Shown here one piece after another: positions 37,798 to 50,043 of a stretch of 64,000 nt of DNA (position 1 is the stretch's first letter; each line of letters starts with the position of its first letter). Origin of the DNA: Aliivibrio sp. S4MY1 (GTDB lineage: Bacteria; Pseudomonadota; Gammaproteobacteria; Enterobacterales; Vibrionaceae). The position numbers were made by a program, and so were the translations under genes. The stretch lies in contig NZ_JARACP010000009.1 in the NCBI RefSeq assembly GCF_028765545.1, positions 147,573-211,572 on the forward strand. The letters are read 5' to 3'. The notes under the pieces were generated by a model. The model did not search any database. It saw only the letters and a list, made by a program, of their open reading frames with translations, and was not told the origin of the DNA.

Positions 37798-38526
37798 CTA
37801 CCTCAACCCCAACACAATCGCCGCTATACCTGATACCGAACACATCACCAAAGACACCTTTCTTATTGTTCCTTTATCAATTCTATCCACCACTTTCATC
37901 GCGACTAGATAACCGATAACCGAAGCCGGAAGTAATGGCAATGTAAGATATAAATGATTCAAGCTCATGTACCCAGCTGGCACTTGAACCGCTAATGAGA
38001 TAACACTACTCACCACAAAGAAAGCGGATAAGTTAGCTCGAATAAGATTTGCTTCTTGATGCTGTAATAACAGCGCCATTGGCGGTCCACCAATACCTGA
38101 ACTGGTGCCAAACAAGCCTGAAAAGAAACCTGCAATCGTCATTCTTGAATTATTTGGTTCAATACGAAATGGAAGCAAGCTAATCGCAACGGCAAGTAAT
38201 ACAACTACACCAATCCAAAGAGACAGCAGTTTTGCATCTACATAGTAAAGTAGTAACCCACCAAGCAAAGAGCCTGGAATTCGGCCTAAAAATGCGTAGC
38301 CTAATCCACGAAAAGAGACATTTGCTTTGTATTTATAGGCATTAATAATGGATAAGAATAAACCGACAATTACGATTGGGCCCGGCACATAATTTGGCGA
38401 GATTAAAAATAACAATGGTGCAGTAACAATAGCCAAACCAAAACCAATGGCGCTTTGCACAAATGAGCCTATAAAAATCAGGAACATTGCAAAGAATAAA
38501 CCGAGATCGATTAGGGGAAATTCCAT
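37798..38526 (-). CDS. TauE/SafE-family permease
   Basis: A 242-aa membrane protein with about eight helices and the two family half-repeats: GSFVQSAIGFGLAIVTAPLLF near the N-terminus and GFFSGLFGTSSGIGGPPMALLL near residue 140. Members export sulfite, sulfoacetate or related organic anions. No sulfonate-degradation gene lies nearby, so the substrate is open. Its ribosome-binding site (AGAAGG) is buried in the 3' arm of a 13-bp hairpin that also follows yaeQ (38531-38567). Confidence 0.87.
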   Translation of the reverse strand: MEFPLIDLGLFFAMFLIFIGSFVQSAIGFGLAIVTAPLLFLISPNYVPGPIVIVGLFLSIINAYKYKANVSFRGLGYAFLGRIPGSLLGGLLLYYVDAKLLSLWIGVVVLLAVAISLLPFRIEPNNSRMTIAGFFSGLFGTSSGIGGPPMALLLQHQEANLIRANLSAFFVVSSVISLAVQVPAGYMSLNHLYLTLPLLPASVIGYLVAMKVVDRIDKGTIRKVSLVMCSVSGIAAIVLGLR

Positions 38527-38530
38527 AAAA

Positions 38531-38567
38531 AATGCCTTCTATTTATGGGGAAATAATAGAAGGCATT
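38531..38567 (-). promoter_or_regulatory. Hairpin that ends yaeQ and sequesters the ribosome-binding site of the permease gene
   Basis: Perfect 13-bp stem AATGCCTTCTATT/AATAGAAGGCATT with an 11-base loop. On the minus strand it is followed by TTTTTT and at once the ATG at 38526. The AGAAGG Shine-Dalgarno lies in the downstream arm, eight bases before the ATG, so folding should reduce translation as well as terminate transcription. Confidence 0.7.
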
Positions 38568-38621
38568 ATGAACTAGATTTTAGAAAGGAAATAGCAGTAT
38601 TACACTATTTACTTTTCATTA

Positions 38622-39161
38622 TTACTCAACCGATTGCAGAGTTTCCCACGTTACTTCGCACTCACCTTTTACCGTAGAGATAAATGCTGAATCACCGGTA
38701 ATCATTACTGAGAATTCCATCGTTCTTTCTAAGAAAGTGGAGAACTCTTGGATCTGCTCCCAATCAAAACGAACCACTTCTACAGGGTATTGCTTAAACT
38801 TACTTTGGTTTTGTTTCCACCACACATCAGATTTTGAGTTAAAGCTGTACACTTTAGTCACTTTTGATTGGCGTGATGCTTTTTTCATGCGATCAGGATC
38901 TGGCTCGCCTGCATCAATCCAAAGTGAAATAGTATCATCGTATTCACGAACCCAGATATCCGGCTCATCAACCGCTGATAGCCCTTTAGTAAACGTTAAG
39001 TTTTCCTCTGCGTTTAAACAAAAAGCCAACACGCGAGCCATCATACGTTCAACGTTCTCAGATGGGTGCTGAGCGATGGTTAAGTTTACTGAATCGTAGT
39101 GATCACGGTTCATGTCCGTTAATGCAACACGGAATTTATAGATGGTTGGTTTGATAGCCAC
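38622..39161 (-). CDS. yaeQ: YaeQ family protein
   Basis: 179 aa from a GTG at 39161 (reading MAIKPTIYKFRVALTDMNRD), which matches the start of E. coli YaeQ and has an AGGA ribosome-binding site seven bases away. The longer frame to a TTG at 39224 has no family support. Conserved pieces: AQHPSENVERMMARVLAF, DEPDIWVREYDDTISLWI, WWKQNQSKF and FLERTMEFSVMI. The fold is PD-(D/E)xK-like. YaeQ was once proposed to act like RfaH in transcription, but its role is unresolved. Confidence 0.9.
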   Translation of the reverse strand: MAIKPTIYKFRVALTDMNRDHYDSVNLTIAQHPSENVERMMARVLAFCLNAEENLTFTKGLSAVDEPDIWVREYDDTISLWIDAGEPDPDRMKKASRQSKVTKVYSFNSKSDVWWKQNQSKFKQYPVEVVRFDWEQIQEFSTFLERTMEFSVMITGDSAFISTVKGECEVTWETLQSVE

Positions 39162-39226
39162 TGGCTTTCCTAAGTATTGAGAATTGGGGGCATTGTACGC
39201 GATTCCTATAGGGATACTAGACAAAA

Positions 39227-39254
39227 AAAGCCAAGTACATACGCACTTAGCTTT
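39227..39254 (-). terminator. Terminator of the chitinase gene
   Basis: On the minus strand AAAGCTAAGT/ACTTGGCTTT (one G-U) with an 8-base loop, followed by TTTT. Confidence 0.75.
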
Positions 39255-39314
39255 CCATTAAAAATCGTCAACGTATTTTAGACGAGGCGATTATAGTCCC
39301 CTGATTAGTTTAGC

Positions 39315-42311
<2,997 letters not shown>

Positions 42312-43763
42312 TTAGCTTAAATCAACATTCTTTGTTCCGAAGAACCAAGTTGCAATAAAGCCAGCTACGTATGAAATCACCAGGCCTGCGGCAAATACCA
42401 ACATACCAGCAAAGATACCTGCGTTTGATGTCATTAATGGTAACGCTACGATGCCAGAAGGCCCAAACACGGTATTTAAACCAACAGGTAAACCCAGGTA
42501 AGAGACAAGTCCAATAAAGAAACCACCGGTTGCGCCGCCCGCACATGCCGTAATAAACGGTTTTACTCTTGGTAGTGTTACGCCATAAATTAACGGTTCA
42601 CCTATTCCTAAGAACCCCGGAATAATAGCGCCTTTCACTTGTGTACGTAATAGCGCATCCTTACCTGCTTTTGAGTAAAGAGCTAATGCTGCGCCAACTT
42701 GCCCTGCTCCAGCCATTGCTAGAATTGGGAATAGAGAGTTAAACCCTTGCGCGTCCATCAGTGCAAAATACACTGGAACAAACCCTTGGTGGATACCAAA
42801 CATTACCGAGATTAGGAACAAACCAGCCAGTATTGCACTACCAAATGGATTACCATTTAAGTTAATGAATAGCCAAGACATGCCTTGGAATAACACACCA
42901 CCAATCGGCATGATAACCACAAAGGTAACGGCACCCATAATAAGTAAGGTCACTACCGAGGTTAAGATCATATCTAGGTTATCTGGCATGTATTGACGTA
43001 CTTTTTTCTCAACAGCCGCACCAACTATCGCAGCAATCAAAACACCAATGATGTTACCTCTTGGGTCAATGCCGTGGCCAAAAAAATCCGTCATACCAGA
43101 GTAAATACCAGAGGTCGCTTCTGGGTTATACCCAAGTACAAATAGAGAGGCTAAAATCGCACCGTTAACCCCAGACCCACCAAAAGCTTGCTGTGCGTTG
43201 TAACCAATTAAAATACTTAAGAAGCTAAACAGACCTTTACTGAATACCTTCATGTAGAGGATCAAATCAACCAAATGTGCATTTGGTGACTCATTACCCA
43301 TCACATAAACTTGATCAAGCAGTGTAGCAAAACCTAGTAGCAAACCAGCAGCAATGAATCCCGGAATTAACGGTGTAAAAATGGTCGCGAATTTACTTAA
43401 AAATCGCTGTGTCGCACTGGTCTGTTTCTTTTTCAGTTTCTGCTTATGCTCAGAAGCCACATCTTTTAAATCACGGTTCTCTGTGATTGCTGGTGCAGAT
43501 TCTTCTTCACCTTCCATCATCTCATTCATCATTTCTGCCGCAGTTTGTGCTTTACCTGGGCCTAAAACTATTTGAAATTGATCATCACTTTCAACTAATC
43601 CCATCACGCCTACAATGCGTTTAATTACGTCTCTGTCAGCAAGATCATCATTGTGTAATGTTAAACGTAAACGAGTCATGCAGTTTCCGCATTTAATGAC
43701 ATTATTTTTGCCACCAATTGCAGAGAGTATTTCTTGAATCATGGAAGTGGTTATTTTAGCCAT
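42312..43763 (-). CDS. murP: PTS N-acetylmuramic acid-specific IIBC component
   Basis: 483 aa. The N-terminal IIB domain has the phospho-Cys in [13 protein letters not shown] (about residue 27), a charged linker (about 85-115), then a ten-helix IIC domain ([44 protein letters not shown]). There is no IIA domain; as in E. coli MurP, phosphate must come from the glucose IIA protein. It imports MurNAc as MurNAc-6-phosphate for MurQ. It follows murQ by 62 bases in one operon. Confidence 0.94.
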   Translation of the reverse strand: MAKITTSMIQEILSAIGGKNNVIKCGNCMTRLRLTLHNDDLADRDVIKRIVGVMGLVESDDQFQIVLGPGKAQTAAEMMNEMMEGEEESAPAITENRDLKDVASEHKQKLKKKQTSATQRFLSKFATIFTPLIPGFIAAGLLLGFATLLDQVYVMGNESPNAHLVDLILYMKVFSKGLFSFLSILIGYNAQQAFGGSGVNGAILASLFVLGYNPEATSGIYSGMTDFFGHGIDPRGNIIGVLIAAIVGAAVEKKVRQYMPDNLDMILTSVVTLLIMGAVTFVVIMPIGGVLFQGMSWLFINLNGNPFGSAILAGLFLISVMFGIHQGFVPVYFALMDAQGFNSLFPILAMAGAGQVGAALALYSKAGKDALLRTQVKGAIIPGFLGIGEPLIYGVTLPRVKPFITACAGGATGGFFIGLVSYLGLPVGLNTVFGPSGIVALPLMTSNAGIFAGMLVFAAGLVISYVAGFIATWFFGTKNVDLS

Positions 43764-43825
43764 GTCCTATTCCCTTTCAATTGTTCAGTATAAAGGCCAC
43801 GTATGACCTTGTTATCGCTTAGCCG

Positions 43826-44728
43826 TTATTGGTCTGAAAGCGCGTTGCGAATAAAGCCATTATGTTTTGCTAACTTTGCTTTCGCGCTTTTTGCATCTAA
43901 CCCAGACAAAACCATTAAAATGGCAGTTTTACAGTGATTATCACATTGAGATAAAGCCTCAGCCGCTTCTGTTTCTTGGCAGCCTGTTGTTTCTATTACA
44001 ATGTTCTTTTGGCGTTGCACTAATTTTGCGTTGGTTGCTTCTACGTCGACCATTAGATTTCCAAATACTTTACCTGTGCGGATCATCGCCCCTGTCGTTA
44101 GCATATTTAGTACTAATTTTTGAGCCGTTCCTGCTTTCATGCGAGAAGAGCCTGTTACCACTTCAGGGCCAACTACTGGTGTCATATTAATGTCTGCAAG
44201 CTCTGTCATTGGGCTGTTTGGGTTACAGCTTAGCGTTGCAACCGTTGCACCTACTGATTTTGCGTATTCCATTGCTCCAAGAACGTAAGGAGTACGTCCG
44301 CTCGCTGCGATACCAACTAATACGTCTTTCTCATTAAGAGCTAGATCTTGTAAATCCGATGCGCCAAGTTCACGGTTATCCTCTGCATTCTCTACTGCTT
44401 TTAGAATCGCTTTATGGCCGCCTGCAATTAGACCAACCACTAAATCAGGGTTAGAGCCATAAGTCGGAGGGCATTCACTCGCATCTAAAATACCTAAACG
44501 ACCTGAAGTGCCTGCGCCTGTATAGATTAAACGCCCACCCGATTGAAATGCGATTGCAATGGCATCGACCACTTCTGCAATTTGAGGAAGAATTGCTTCA
44601 ACAGCTAAAGCGACTTTTTGATCTTCTTTATTAATCACTGTCAGCATTTCTACCGTTGATAACACATCGATATTTTCACTGGCTTGGTTACGGCTCTCTG
44701 TCACTAATGTTGTTAAATCAATTTTCAT
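43826..44728 (-). CDS. murQ: N-acetylmuramic acid 6-phosphate etherase
   Basis: A 300-aa SIS-domain lyase. [25 protein letters not shown] (about 64-88) holds the substrate loop and catalytic Glu. [19 protein letters not shown] and [20 protein letters not shown] follow. It cleaves the D-lactyl ether of MurNAc-6P, giving GlcNAc-6P and lactate. First gene of murQP, divergent from murR. Family length is about 298 aa. Confidence 0.96.
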   Translation of the reverse strand: MKIDLTTLVTESRNQASENIDVLSTVEMLTVINKEDQKVALAVEAILPQIAEVVDAIAIAFQSGGRLIYTGAGTSGRLGILDASECPPTYGSNPDLVVGLIAGGHKAILKAVENAEDNRELGASDLQDLALNEKDVLVGIAASGRTPYVLGAMEYAKSVGATVATLSCNPNSPMTELADINMTPVVGPEVVTGSSRMKAGTAQKLVLNMLTTGAMIRTGKVFGNLMVDVEATNAKLVQRQKNIVIETTGCQETEAAEALSQCDNHCKTAILMVLSGLDAKSAKAKLAKHNGFIRNALSDQ

Positions 44729-44799
44729 TGTCTGTACTCTTTAAAAGTTAAATGCTCAATTTTGATGTTGGCTATCATAAAGAATAAAAAATTCCATTT

Positions 44800-44815
44800 A
44801 GTGACCAAAATCACA
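44800..44815 (-). promoter_or_regulatory. CRP-cAMP site in the mur promoter region
   Basis: AGTGA-CCAAAA-TCACA: one mismatch in the left half-site, about 72-87 bases upstream of murQ. MurNAc genes in enterobacteria are known to need CRP. Confidence 0.65.
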
Positions 44816-44869
44816 ACAAAAGTTATTCTAAACTCTCAAAATAGATGGAATAATCATTATTAAAAACAA

Positions 44870-44896
44870 ATTATCACAATCAAAAATCGTGATAAT
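44870..44896. promoter_or_regulatory. Inverted repeat between murQ and murR, candidate MurR operator
   Basis: ATTATCAC (44870-44877) and GTGATAAT (44889-44896), 8 bp perfect around 11 bases, in the middle of the 260-base divergent region. No T run. RpiR-type repressors bind such palindromes. Confidence 0.45.
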
Positions 44897-44988
44897 AATC
44901 AAAATAAATCAACTAGATAAACAACAAACCCACTATTAGAATAATAATTATTACTTTGGAATAATTAATTCAAAAAAAAGAGACAAGA

Positions 44989-45843
44989 ATGAATACTTTA
45001 GAACGAATTCAAAACCAAAGAAGTAACTTATCAACTAATGGGATTAAGATTTTAGATTTCATACTTGAGGCGCCCTCTTCTATTGGATCGTATTCAAGTC
45101 AAGAATTAGCTAAAAAAGTGGGCGTATCTCAATCAAGTATCGTTAAGCTAACCCAGCGACTTGGCTTTAAAGGGTTTACTGCTTTTAAACTGGCGATAAT
45201 TGAAGACTTAGGACGAAAACACGCAATACTAGAACCTGAACGCCCAATTCATAATAAAATACACAGCGATGATTCTTCCCAAACCATGGCGCAGAAATTG
45301 ATACAAGAAAAGCATCACGCGCTAATTGCAACGACAAATGCCATTAATTACAGCGAATTTGAAGTCATTATTTCATTATTAAACAGGGCAAATCGAATTC
45401 AAATTGTAGGAATTGGAGGGTCAGCATTAACCGCTAAAGATTTGGCTTTTAAGTTGCTTAAACTTGGCATGATTGCACTATCAGAACAAGATAGCCACGT
45501 TCAAATTGCCACAGCAAATACACTCTCGATAGGAGATATCCAGATTGTGATCTCTTATTCTGGCAATCGAAAAGAAATATTAGTCGCTGCGCAAACTGCA
45601 ATAGACAAAGGCGCAACCGTTATTGCGTTAACGTCGACAAAGAAAAATCCATTAAGAAAGATAGCAAGTTATTGCATTGGTACCATTGCTGATGAGCGTC
45701 AGTTTCGTAGTTCGTCCATTTCATCTCGAACGGCGCAGAACGTAATTACTGATTTGATATTTATGACCTTGTTTCAATCACGAAGTGATACAGCAAAACT
45801 GCTTATTAGTGATATTTCATCGTCTATCGATAAAGTGCGTTAA
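44989..45843 (+). CDS. murR: RpiR-family regulator of MurNAc use (MurR-like)
   Basis: 284 aa. N-terminal RpiR helix-turn-helix (about 1-77; YSSQELAKKVGVSQSSIVKLTQRLGFKGF) and C-terminal SIS domain (about 125-265; QIVGIGGSALTAKDLAFKL, VISYSGNRKEILVAA). It should repress murQP and sense MurNAc-6P. It is transcribed away from murQ. Its stop overlaps that of the convergent outer-membrane protein gene (45840-45843), leaving no room for a terminator. Confidence 0.88.
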   Translation: MNTLERIQNQRSNLSTNGIKILDFILEAPSSIGSYSSQELAKKVGVSQSSIVKLTQRLGFKGFTAFKLAIIEDLGRKHAILEPERPIHNKIHSDDSSQTMAQKLIQEKHHALIATTNAINYSEFEVIISLLNRANRIQIVGIGGSALTAKDLAFKLLKLGMIALSEQDSHVQIATANTLSIGDIQIVISYSGNRKEILVAAQTAIDKGATVIALTSTKKNPLRKIASYCIGTIADERQFRSSSISSRTAQNVITDLIFMTLFQSRSDTAKLLISDISSSIDKVR

Positions 45844-47018
45844 AAACTCCATTTGATTTGAGCGTACAGCAAGGTACTAGGGTTTTCTCCAAACACGCTG
45901 TCGCTCGCTCCATCAAAATATTGCACTACACCAATTAATTGCCAATCATCGGCTAATGAGTAGGTCTGATTAACGCCAACAAAGAAAGATCCATCATCGT
46001 AATAACTGTTCATAAAGGTGAGTCTTGATAATGGTGATAAATCCACACCTAAGCTTGAATACCATGTCCAACGAGTAAAGCTAAGGGTTCTGGCACTGAG
46101 TGGGAGGTTAAGATAAGCCATTGCATTGTCGGCATCTTGAGGCTCAGAGATATGCATGAGAGATCCTTGAATCACCCAGTTTTGAGTTCCATTAAAGCGA
46201 TAATCCATTTCAAGGCTTGAAACACTGGATGCAACGAGATCTTGGTTATCATAACGACGTTGAGTGGGTTCAAACCAACTGAACTCACCACGCAACCCTG
46301 CGCCATAAATATCCCCTGCAAAGCCTGCACCTACCACATAATCTAGCTGAGACTTACCTAGCAGAACCTGCATGTCCCACCCCTGTTTATTAAACAGATA
46401 CCGCGCTGCATAGCTGTCTAACTCACTGTCTGAACTGGGATTAAAAACCAAGTCAATTGAGCTCGCAAAACCAAGTTTTTTACTTACCATTACTGCATCG
46501 GTTCCAGGACGCTCTTCATAATCAAAATCATAAATGGAATATGAATTAAAGATATCGTTTGGGTTCCATACGGTGGTCATTCCCCAATTTATACGAAAAC
46601 GCCCAGCTCGAAATTGCCAATCATCTTTATTCCAATTGAGATAAGCTCGATCAAATTGTGTGTTTCCTATCATCCCTTTTTTATCTATCCAATTTTTAGA
46701 TAAATCAACATAGCCAGGATCATAAGAGATAAAATCACTATAATTCGAATACTCTGCGCTATCACCAAACAATAGACGGTTACGCATACTCAAATTCACT
46801 CGTAATTGATCATTAAATCGGTATTCAAAATTAAAACGTTGATGGACGATATTATCAAAGATAGCGTCGCCCGAGTTTGGGATGGTACTGGTTGCCATGT
46901 ACTTTACATAGCCGTTTAAATCCCAATTTTTCTCTGGGGCTAAACCGGGAATTTGAGCGTGGCTTAATAAGGGAAGTAATAATAAAAAAGGCACGAACTT
47001 TGTGAGTATTCTCTTCAT
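45840..47018 (-). CDS. Predicted outer-membrane beta-barrel protein
   Basis: 392 aa with a signal peptide (MKRILTKFVPFLLLLPLLSHA), many alternating beta strands and a terminal IKWSF. Motifs include FRAGRFRINWGMTTVWNPNDIFNSYSIYDFDYEERPG, a pattern seen in barrels encoded next to FtsX-type exporters and outer-membrane lipoprotein-sorting proteins. Such an operon lies just upstream (48117-52070), separated only by the DnaJ-like gene on the same strand. It may be the outer-membrane partner of that exporter. Function unknown. Confidence 0.72.
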   Translation of the reverse strand: MKRILTKFVPFLLLLPLLSHAQIPGLAPEKNWDLNGYVKYMATSTIPNSGDAIFDNIVHQRFNFEYRFNDQLRVNLSMRNRLLFGDSAEYSNYSDFISYDPGYVDLSKNWIDKKGMIGNTQFDRAYLNWNKDDWQFRAGRFRINWGMTTVWNPNDIFNSYSIYDFDYEERPGTDAVMVSKKLGFASSIDLVFNPSSDSELDSYAARYLFNKQGWDMQVLLGKSQLDYVVGAGFAGDIYGAGLRGEFSWFEPTQRRYDNQDLVASSVSSLEMDYRFNGTQNWVIQGSLMHISEPQDADNAMAYLNLPLSARTLSFTRWTWYSSLGVDLSPLSRLTFMNSYYDDGSFFVGVNQTYSLADDWQLIGVVQYFDGASDSVFGENPSTLLYAQIKWSF

Positions 47019-47082
47019 CAGTTCATGCCCCTTAGTGATACCTATTCTAGATAAGTATTATGTCTGTTTGATAATAATCAGG

Positions 47083-47985
47083 TTACGACAGTTCCCTGAA
47101 CTTTATCAACAATTCTTTCTGCTCTTCAGTCAGATTCGTCGGTGTCGCCACAGTAATAACCACCATTAGATCACCCGTCGCACCTTTACGGCTCTTCACG
47201 CCTTTTTCTTTCATGCGGAATTTACGACCGCTTTGAGTCCCTGCTGGTACTTTTAATTTAAAACGGCTTTCTAGAGTTTGGATCTCAACTTCACCACCTA
47301 ATGCAGCTGTCGCAAAGTCGGTAATTACTGGGCAAATTAAATCATTACCTTCACGTTTTAAATGCGTGTGCGGACGCGTATTAATCTGAATTAATAAGTC
47401 ACCCGCTGGGCCGCCGTATGCGCCAGCTTCGCCTTTACCAACAAAGCGAATTTTCTCGCCGTCTTCAATACCTGCTGGTACTTTAACGTTGATTTTTTTG
47501 TTCACGCCATTGACTGGTAATTCGATAACTTGCTCGCAGCCGTTGATCGCATCAGCAAATTCAACCGTTAGGTTAAACTGACGGTCTTGCCCTTTTTGCG
47601 CACGCGGTTGACGATGCTGAGAAAACATATCTTCAAATCCGCCGCCGCCGCCAAAACCACCACGCGAACGACCGCCAAATGCGCCACCAAAAATATCTTC
47701 GAAGCCGCTGAAACCTTGGCTATGACCACCGCCAAAACCGCCGCCACCCATGCCACCATTTTGGAATGCTGAATGACCATAATCATCATACTGACCGCGT
47801 TTATCAGCATCAGTTAGAATTTCATACGCTTCTTTAATTTCTTTAAACTTATCTGCGGCTTGCGCATCACCTGGATTTTTATCTGGGTGGTATTTCATCG
47901 CAAGACGTTTGTACGCTTTTTTGATCTCTTTTTCTGTACTGTTTTTGGAGACACCAAGGACTTCATAATAATCACGTTTAGACAT
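47083..47985 (-). CDS. DnaJ paralogue without zinc finger (type II J-protein)
   Basis: 300 aa. J domain (1-70) with HPD in [10 protein letters not shown], then an unusually pure Gly/Phe region (about 75-125), then directly two C-terminal peptide-binding domains ([24 protein letters not shown] and [23 protein letters not shown]). The four CxxCxGxG repeats of DnaJ are absent, as in CbpA. However, the J domain reads like true DnaJ ([12 protein letters not shown]) rather than CbpA, so a DnaJ-derived co-chaperone is likely. A TTGACC/TAAACT promoter-like pair lies at about 48073-48100. Confidence 0.88.
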   Translation of the reverse strand: MSKRDYYEVLGVSKNSTEKEIKKAYKRLAMKYHPDKNPGDAQAADKFKEIKEAYEILTDADKRGQYDDYGHSAFQNGGMGGGGFGGGHSQGFSGFEDIFGGAFGGRSRGGFGGGGGFEDMFSQHRQPRAQKGQDRQFNLTVEFADAINGCEQVIELPVNGVNKKINVKVPAGIEDGEKIRFVGKGEAGAYGGPAGDLLIQINTRPHTHLKREGNDLICPVITDFATAALGGEVEIQTLESRFKLKVPAGTQSGRKFRMKEKGVKSRKGATGDLMVVITVATPTNLTEEQKELLIKFRELS

Positions 47986-48116
47986 GACTTAACCTCGTCA
48001 ATGAATAGAAACAGACATAAAACGGAATCGCTTATGCCTTTCTTTGAATAAATCTAATCAAAGGAGTTTATGTCCTATCAGATTAAGGTCAAGATCTATC
48101 TCACAAAATGCGGCAG

Positions 48117-48800
48117 TTATTGTTGTTTATCTTCTTTCAGCTGTCCATCTTCAAACACGATTACCCGCTTGGCTCTATCAAATACTCTTGAATCATGAGT
48201 AGAAAAAATAAAGGTCGTTCCCTCTTCTTTATTCAAGCTTTCCATTATATCAAGCAGCTCGGCGGTGCTTTTAGCATCGAGATTTGCCGTTGGTTCATCT
48301 GCCATAATAAAGCGTGGTCTCGGTGCCAAAGCTCGTGCAACTGCGACTCGTTGCTGCTGCCCACCAGAGAGTTGTGCTGGCCTTTTATGTTGCTGATTCT
48401 CTAATCCTACTTTTTTTAGTAAGTCTTGAGCTCTTTGTTTACATTTATCCTCTGCGTGACCCTGTAACTGCATGACAAACTCAACATTCTCTAACGCAGT
48501 CAATACAGGTAATAAACTGTAGTCTTGAAAGATGAATCCTATATTGTCACGGCGAAACTCTATCAGTTTCTTTTCGTCCATAACTGTCAGCTCATTACCA
48601 TCAATACTTACTTTTCCTGAGCTAGCGCTGTCGATCCCACCCAACATATTTAATAAGGTTGTTTTTCCTGATCCTGATGGTCCAATCACCGCAACAAACT
48701 CCCCTTGCTCAATAACCAAATCAAGGTGATCAACCGCATGGACAGGAAAATCCGACTCTGGATTATAGGTTTTGCATAACTGCTCAATTTTTATCGTCAT
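48117..48800 (-). CDS. LolD/MacB-type ABC ATPase
   Basis: 227 aa. Walker A is IGPSGSGKTTLLNMLGG (about 41-57), Q-loop FQDYSLLP, signature LSGGQQQRVAVARAL, Walker B FIMADEPTANLD, H-loop STHD. It belongs to the FtsE/LolD/MacB group that works with FtsX-like permeases and extracts or moves molecules in the periplasm rather than pumping through the membrane. Last gene of the four-gene operon, 10 bases after the permease. Confidence 0.92.
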   Translation of the reverse strand: MTIKIEQLCKTYNPESDFPVHAVDHLDLVIEQGEFVAVIGPSGSGKTTLLNMLGGIDSASSGKVSIDGNELTVMDEKKLIEFRRDNIGFIFQDYSLLPVLTALENVEFVMQLQGHAEDKCKQRAQDLLKKVGLENQQHKRPAQLSGGQQQRVAVARALAPRPRFIMADEPTANLDAKSTAELLDIMESLNKEEGTTFIFSTHDSRVFDRAKRVIVFEDGQLKEDKQQ

Positions 48801-48810
48801 ACTTTTTACC

Positions 48811-50043
48811 TTATTGTTTCTCTGCCATGGCTTCGACGGGTTTCTTTTTAATAATTTGATGGGCAGGATAAAGACCAGCTAATACACTGACACACCATAC
48901 CACCACAAAAACGGTGACATAATCACTAAAAGCGACACTTGGGTATAAAACCGAATCAATACCAAATGCGTTTAACCCTTCAGCCATCGCTTCAAGTGGT
49001 ATGCCTGTTTTGCTAAGGATAAAGAGTAAAAATAAAGAGAAAATAACACCAGAACCCGCGCCAATTATTCCAATAAAGCCAGATTCTAAAATTATTAGTT
49101 GGCGAATATTGCCTTTCTTCATTCCAACGGCCATTAACACGCCAAACTCTCTGGTTCGCTCAAAGACTGACATCAAAAGAATATTGATGATGCCAAAGCC
49201 CATTGCTATAACAAAGATAACTAAGATAACTTGATTACCTGCGTTCATTGAATTCATCATGGTAGAAAGCAGTGGTTGTAATTGAAGCCAATCCTGCACG
49301 CTATTGTTATTTGAAGAGTGATTACTTGAAAAATCATGGCTCAATTGATCGCGAAAAGCAGTAACTTGAGCCTCATCATACAATAAGATCGCTATTTCAT
49401 GATCATGATAGACTTGCCCAAGTTGTTGAATATCGGCTTTTCTGACATACACGTTTGCATCATCAAAAGTACTGGATGAGGTTTTAAAGATCCCCCTGAC
49501 TCGAAACGCCGCGCCAGTAACATCTCCTGTAGTATCGGTAAACGTAAGCACGACTTTTGAGCCTACTCTGAGCTTTAATCGATCCGCCGTTTTCTGTGAT
49601 ACCAAGATAGGGTTGCGTCCTTTATCATCAAGCCATTTCCCCTCTAAAACATGTTCTGCAATCGGAGTTATCTTAGGCTCTGACTCTAAATCAATGCCGT
49701 TTATTTGAATACCACGCGTACTGCGTGCTGACGCTATCATGCCATTAACTAAAGTTCTGCTTGTCCATGCTTTGACTTGTGGTGCTTGTTCTAGCTGTTT
49801 GGTTATCTCAGCTTCATCATCAATCACCAGATTAATGTCTGGATTTAATGCGTAATTTTTCTGATGGATTTGAATATGACTGGTTTGCCACTGAATGGTA
49901 TTTTTTACCAAATTATCAATGATCCCATTCATAAACCCCATCATCAACATAACACCAGCGACACCAAAAATCATGGCTCCCAACATAATGGAGGTTCGTA
50001 ATTTATTGCGCCATACGTTGTGCCACGCCAATTTAACCAACAT
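48811..50043 (-). CDS. FtsX/LolE-type ABC permease (second)
   Basis: 410 aa from ATG 50043, which has a perfect AAGGAGG ribosome-binding site; a longer frame to 50127 is not needed. N-terminal helix after MLVKLAWHNVWRNKLRTSIMLG, a large periplasmic domain (about 45-265), then three C-terminal helices with the FtsX motif SVFERTREFGVLMAVGMKKG. It overlaps the upstream permease gene by 11 bases, so the two are translationally coupled and probably form a heterodimer. Confidence 0.9.
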   Translation of the reverse strand: MLVKLAWHNVWRNKLRTSIMLGAMIFGVAGVMLMMGFMNGIIDNLVKNTIQWQTSHIQIHQKNYALNPDINLVIDDEAEITKQLEQAPQVKAWTSRTLVNGMIASARSTRGIQINGIDLESEPKITPIAEHVLEGKWLDDKGRNPILVSQKTADRLKLRVGSKVVLTFTDTTGDVTGAAFRVRGIFKTSSSTFDDANVYVRKADIQQLGQVYHDHEIAILLYDEAQVTAFRDQLSHDFSSNHSSNNNSVQDWLQLQPLLSTMMNSMNAGNQVILVIFVIAMGFGIINILLMSVFERTREFGVLMAVGMKKGNIRQLIILESGFIGIIGAGSGVIFSLFLLFILSKTGIPLEAMAEGLNAFGIDSVLYPSVAFSDYVTVFVVVWCVSVLAGLYPAHQIIKKKPVEAMAEKQ

